This document shows positions 8,412 through 9,184 of a DNA stretch of 9,184 bases, piece by piece; position 1 is the stretch's first letter; each line of letters begins with the position of its first letter. The notes under the pieces were generated by a model. That model saw only the letters and a list, made by a program, of their open reading frames with translations. It searched no databases and was not told the origin of the DNA. The DNA lies in the NCBI GenBank assembly GCA_050015575.1, contig JBEKBD010000112.1:1-9184 (forward strand), given 5' to 3'. This DNA comes from Roseiarcus sp050015575 (GTDB lineage: Bacteria; Pseudomonadota; Alphaproteobacteria; Rhizobiales; Beijerinckiaceae). Made by a program: the position numbers and the translations under genes.

Positions 8412-9184
8412 CTAGATCTTCGGACAACCCGGATGCCACGGTATGCAGACCGGCCTCGGGCCTCCCGGGCAACCCGGATGCCACGGCGCGCACGACGGCG
8501 CCGGGCCGCCCGGGCAACCCGGATGCCACGGCATGCAGGCCGGCTTCAGCGGCGGACAACCCGGATGCCACGGCACGCACGACGGCCCCGGCCCGCCCGG
8601 GCAACCCGGGCGCCAAGGCACGCAGATTGGCGTCAGCGGCGGACAACCCGGATGCCAGGGCACGCACGACGGCCCCGGCCCGCTCGGGCAACCCGGATGC
8701 CAAGGCACGCAGATTGGCGTCGGCGGCGGGCAACCCGGATGCCAGGGCACGCACGACGGCCCCGGCCCGCCCGGGCAACCCGGATGCCAAGGCACGCAGA
8801 TTGGCGTCGGCGGCGGGCAACCCGGATGCCACGGAATGCACGACGGTCCACCCGGACAACCCGGATGCCACGGAATGCAGGCCGGCGGAGGCGGCGGCAT
8901 CGGGCAACCCGGATGCCACGGCACGCACCACAGCGGCGGCGGCAGCCCACAGCCCCAATGCCACGGGATGCAAGGCGGTGGAGGCGGCGGAAGGCATCCC
9001 CAGCCCGTGCAGCCGACCGGCGGCTGGCAGAGGCGGTCGTAGACGTCCGGACAGAACACGCCGCCGATCACCGTCACCGGCGCAGGCGCTGCGGCGCCGC
9101 ATGTCGGGCTGGGCTCGCTCAAGAGAGCGAGCAGCATGCGGATGCGTTCGGCTTGATCCTGCGGGGCGGACGTTCCGAAGGCGT
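8412..9184 (-). CDS. Cys/Pro/Trp-rich tandem-repeat protein, start beyond window edge
   Basis: I do not recognise this protein. The minus-strand frame is open from the right edge to the TAG at 8412-8414, about 256 residues. The first in-frame ATG (9137) may be internal, because codons before it read AFGTSAPQDQAERIR. Between this ATG and the repeats lies a flank with five cysteines, including GGVFCPDVYDRLC. Then come 13 units of C-x-P-W-H-P-G-C: Trp is invariant, His is Arg in one unit, and the first unit has WHWGC. Units start every 13-16 residues, joined by alternating PGGPGPS-like and PPxTPI-like linkers, and the chain ends in PKI. I prefer this frame because it is longest, continues into non-repeat sequence and has mostly G/C third positions there. 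Paired Cys with His suggests disulfides or metal binding; a surface, sheath or peptide-precursor role is equally possible. Signal peptide and start are unseen. Confidence 0.7.
   Translation of the reverse strand, partial: AFGTSAPQDQAERIRMLLALLSEPSPTCGAAAPAPVTVIGGVFCPDVYDRLCQPPVGCTGWGCLPPPPPPCIPWHWGCGLPPPLWCVPWHPGCPMPPPPPACIPWHPGCPGGPSCIPWHPGCPPPTPICVPWHPGCPGGPGPSCVPWHPGCPPPTPICVPWHPGCPSGPGPSCVPWHPGCPPLTPICVPWRPGCPGGPGPSCVPWHPGCPPLKPACMPWHPGCPGGPAPSCAPWHPGCPGGPRPVCIPWHPGCPKI
8421..8972. repeat. Coding tandem repeat: 13 short units, part homogenised at 87 bp
   Basis: The array encodes the 13 C-x-P-W-H-P-G-C units. Between 8538 and 8798 the repeat becomes two-unit: three 87-bp (29-codon) blocks nearly identical at the DNA level. 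The marker GCACGCAC recurs at 8573, 8660 and 8747, exactly 87 apart. The outer units are more diverged in linker and codons, which points to recent expansion in the middle. Confidence 0.9.

Noticed and set aside
8421..8972. CRISPR array
   Set aside because: Unit spacing is 13-16 codons with no unique spacers of constant length, and the repeat keeps a coding frame throughout.

Overview
This window is GC-rich chromosomal DNA with a strongly G/C-biased third codon position. The thyA-folA pair, the HrcA repressor, an HdeD-type membrane protein, a bacterial pyruvate phosphate dikinase and the rplK leader all look alphaproteobacterial, most likely Hyphomicrobiales. That placement is inferred from protein resemblance and codon use; I could not search a database. 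Most of the window is core chromosome. Two stretches look accessory: a toxin-antitoxin pair near the left end and a Cys/Pro/Trp repeat gene at the right end.

Left part, bases 1-2096. The 3' three-quarters of thymidylate synthase (thyA) runs off the left edge. It overlaps dihydrofolate reductase (folA) by 4 bases, so the two form a translationally coupled dTMP/folate operon. Convergent to it on the minus strand is a two-gene toxin-antitoxin module of the HigB2/HigA2 (NadT/NadS) kind, toxin first. Its promoter, with an inverted repeat across it, lies next to the toxin start.

Middle part, bases 2097-6815. Three plus-strand genes follow: hrcA (heat-shock repressor, without its usual partner grpE), a six-helix HdeD/DUF308 membrane protein, and a full-length ppdK (pyruvate phosphate dikinase) that interconverts pyruvate and PEP. 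Three hairpins lie behind ppdK; the last is followed by a T-tract and is a convincing intrinsic terminator. The second looks like a dispersed palindromic repeat, and a fragment of it recurs nearby.

Right part, bases 6816-9184, minus strand. rplK and rplA (ribosomal proteins L11 and L1) form a tight operon convergent to ppdK. A good sigma-70-type promoter precedes a leader hairpin that resembles the L1 autoregulatory site. The usual neighbours nusG (upstream) and rplJ-rplL (downstream) are absent. Upstream of the rplK promoter is an intergenic stretch with three strong GC hairpins, then a reading frame entering from beyond the right edge. It ends in 13 tandem copies of a Cys-x-Pro-Trp-His-Pro-Gly-Cys unit. 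I do not recognise this protein; it is the most novel item in the window.
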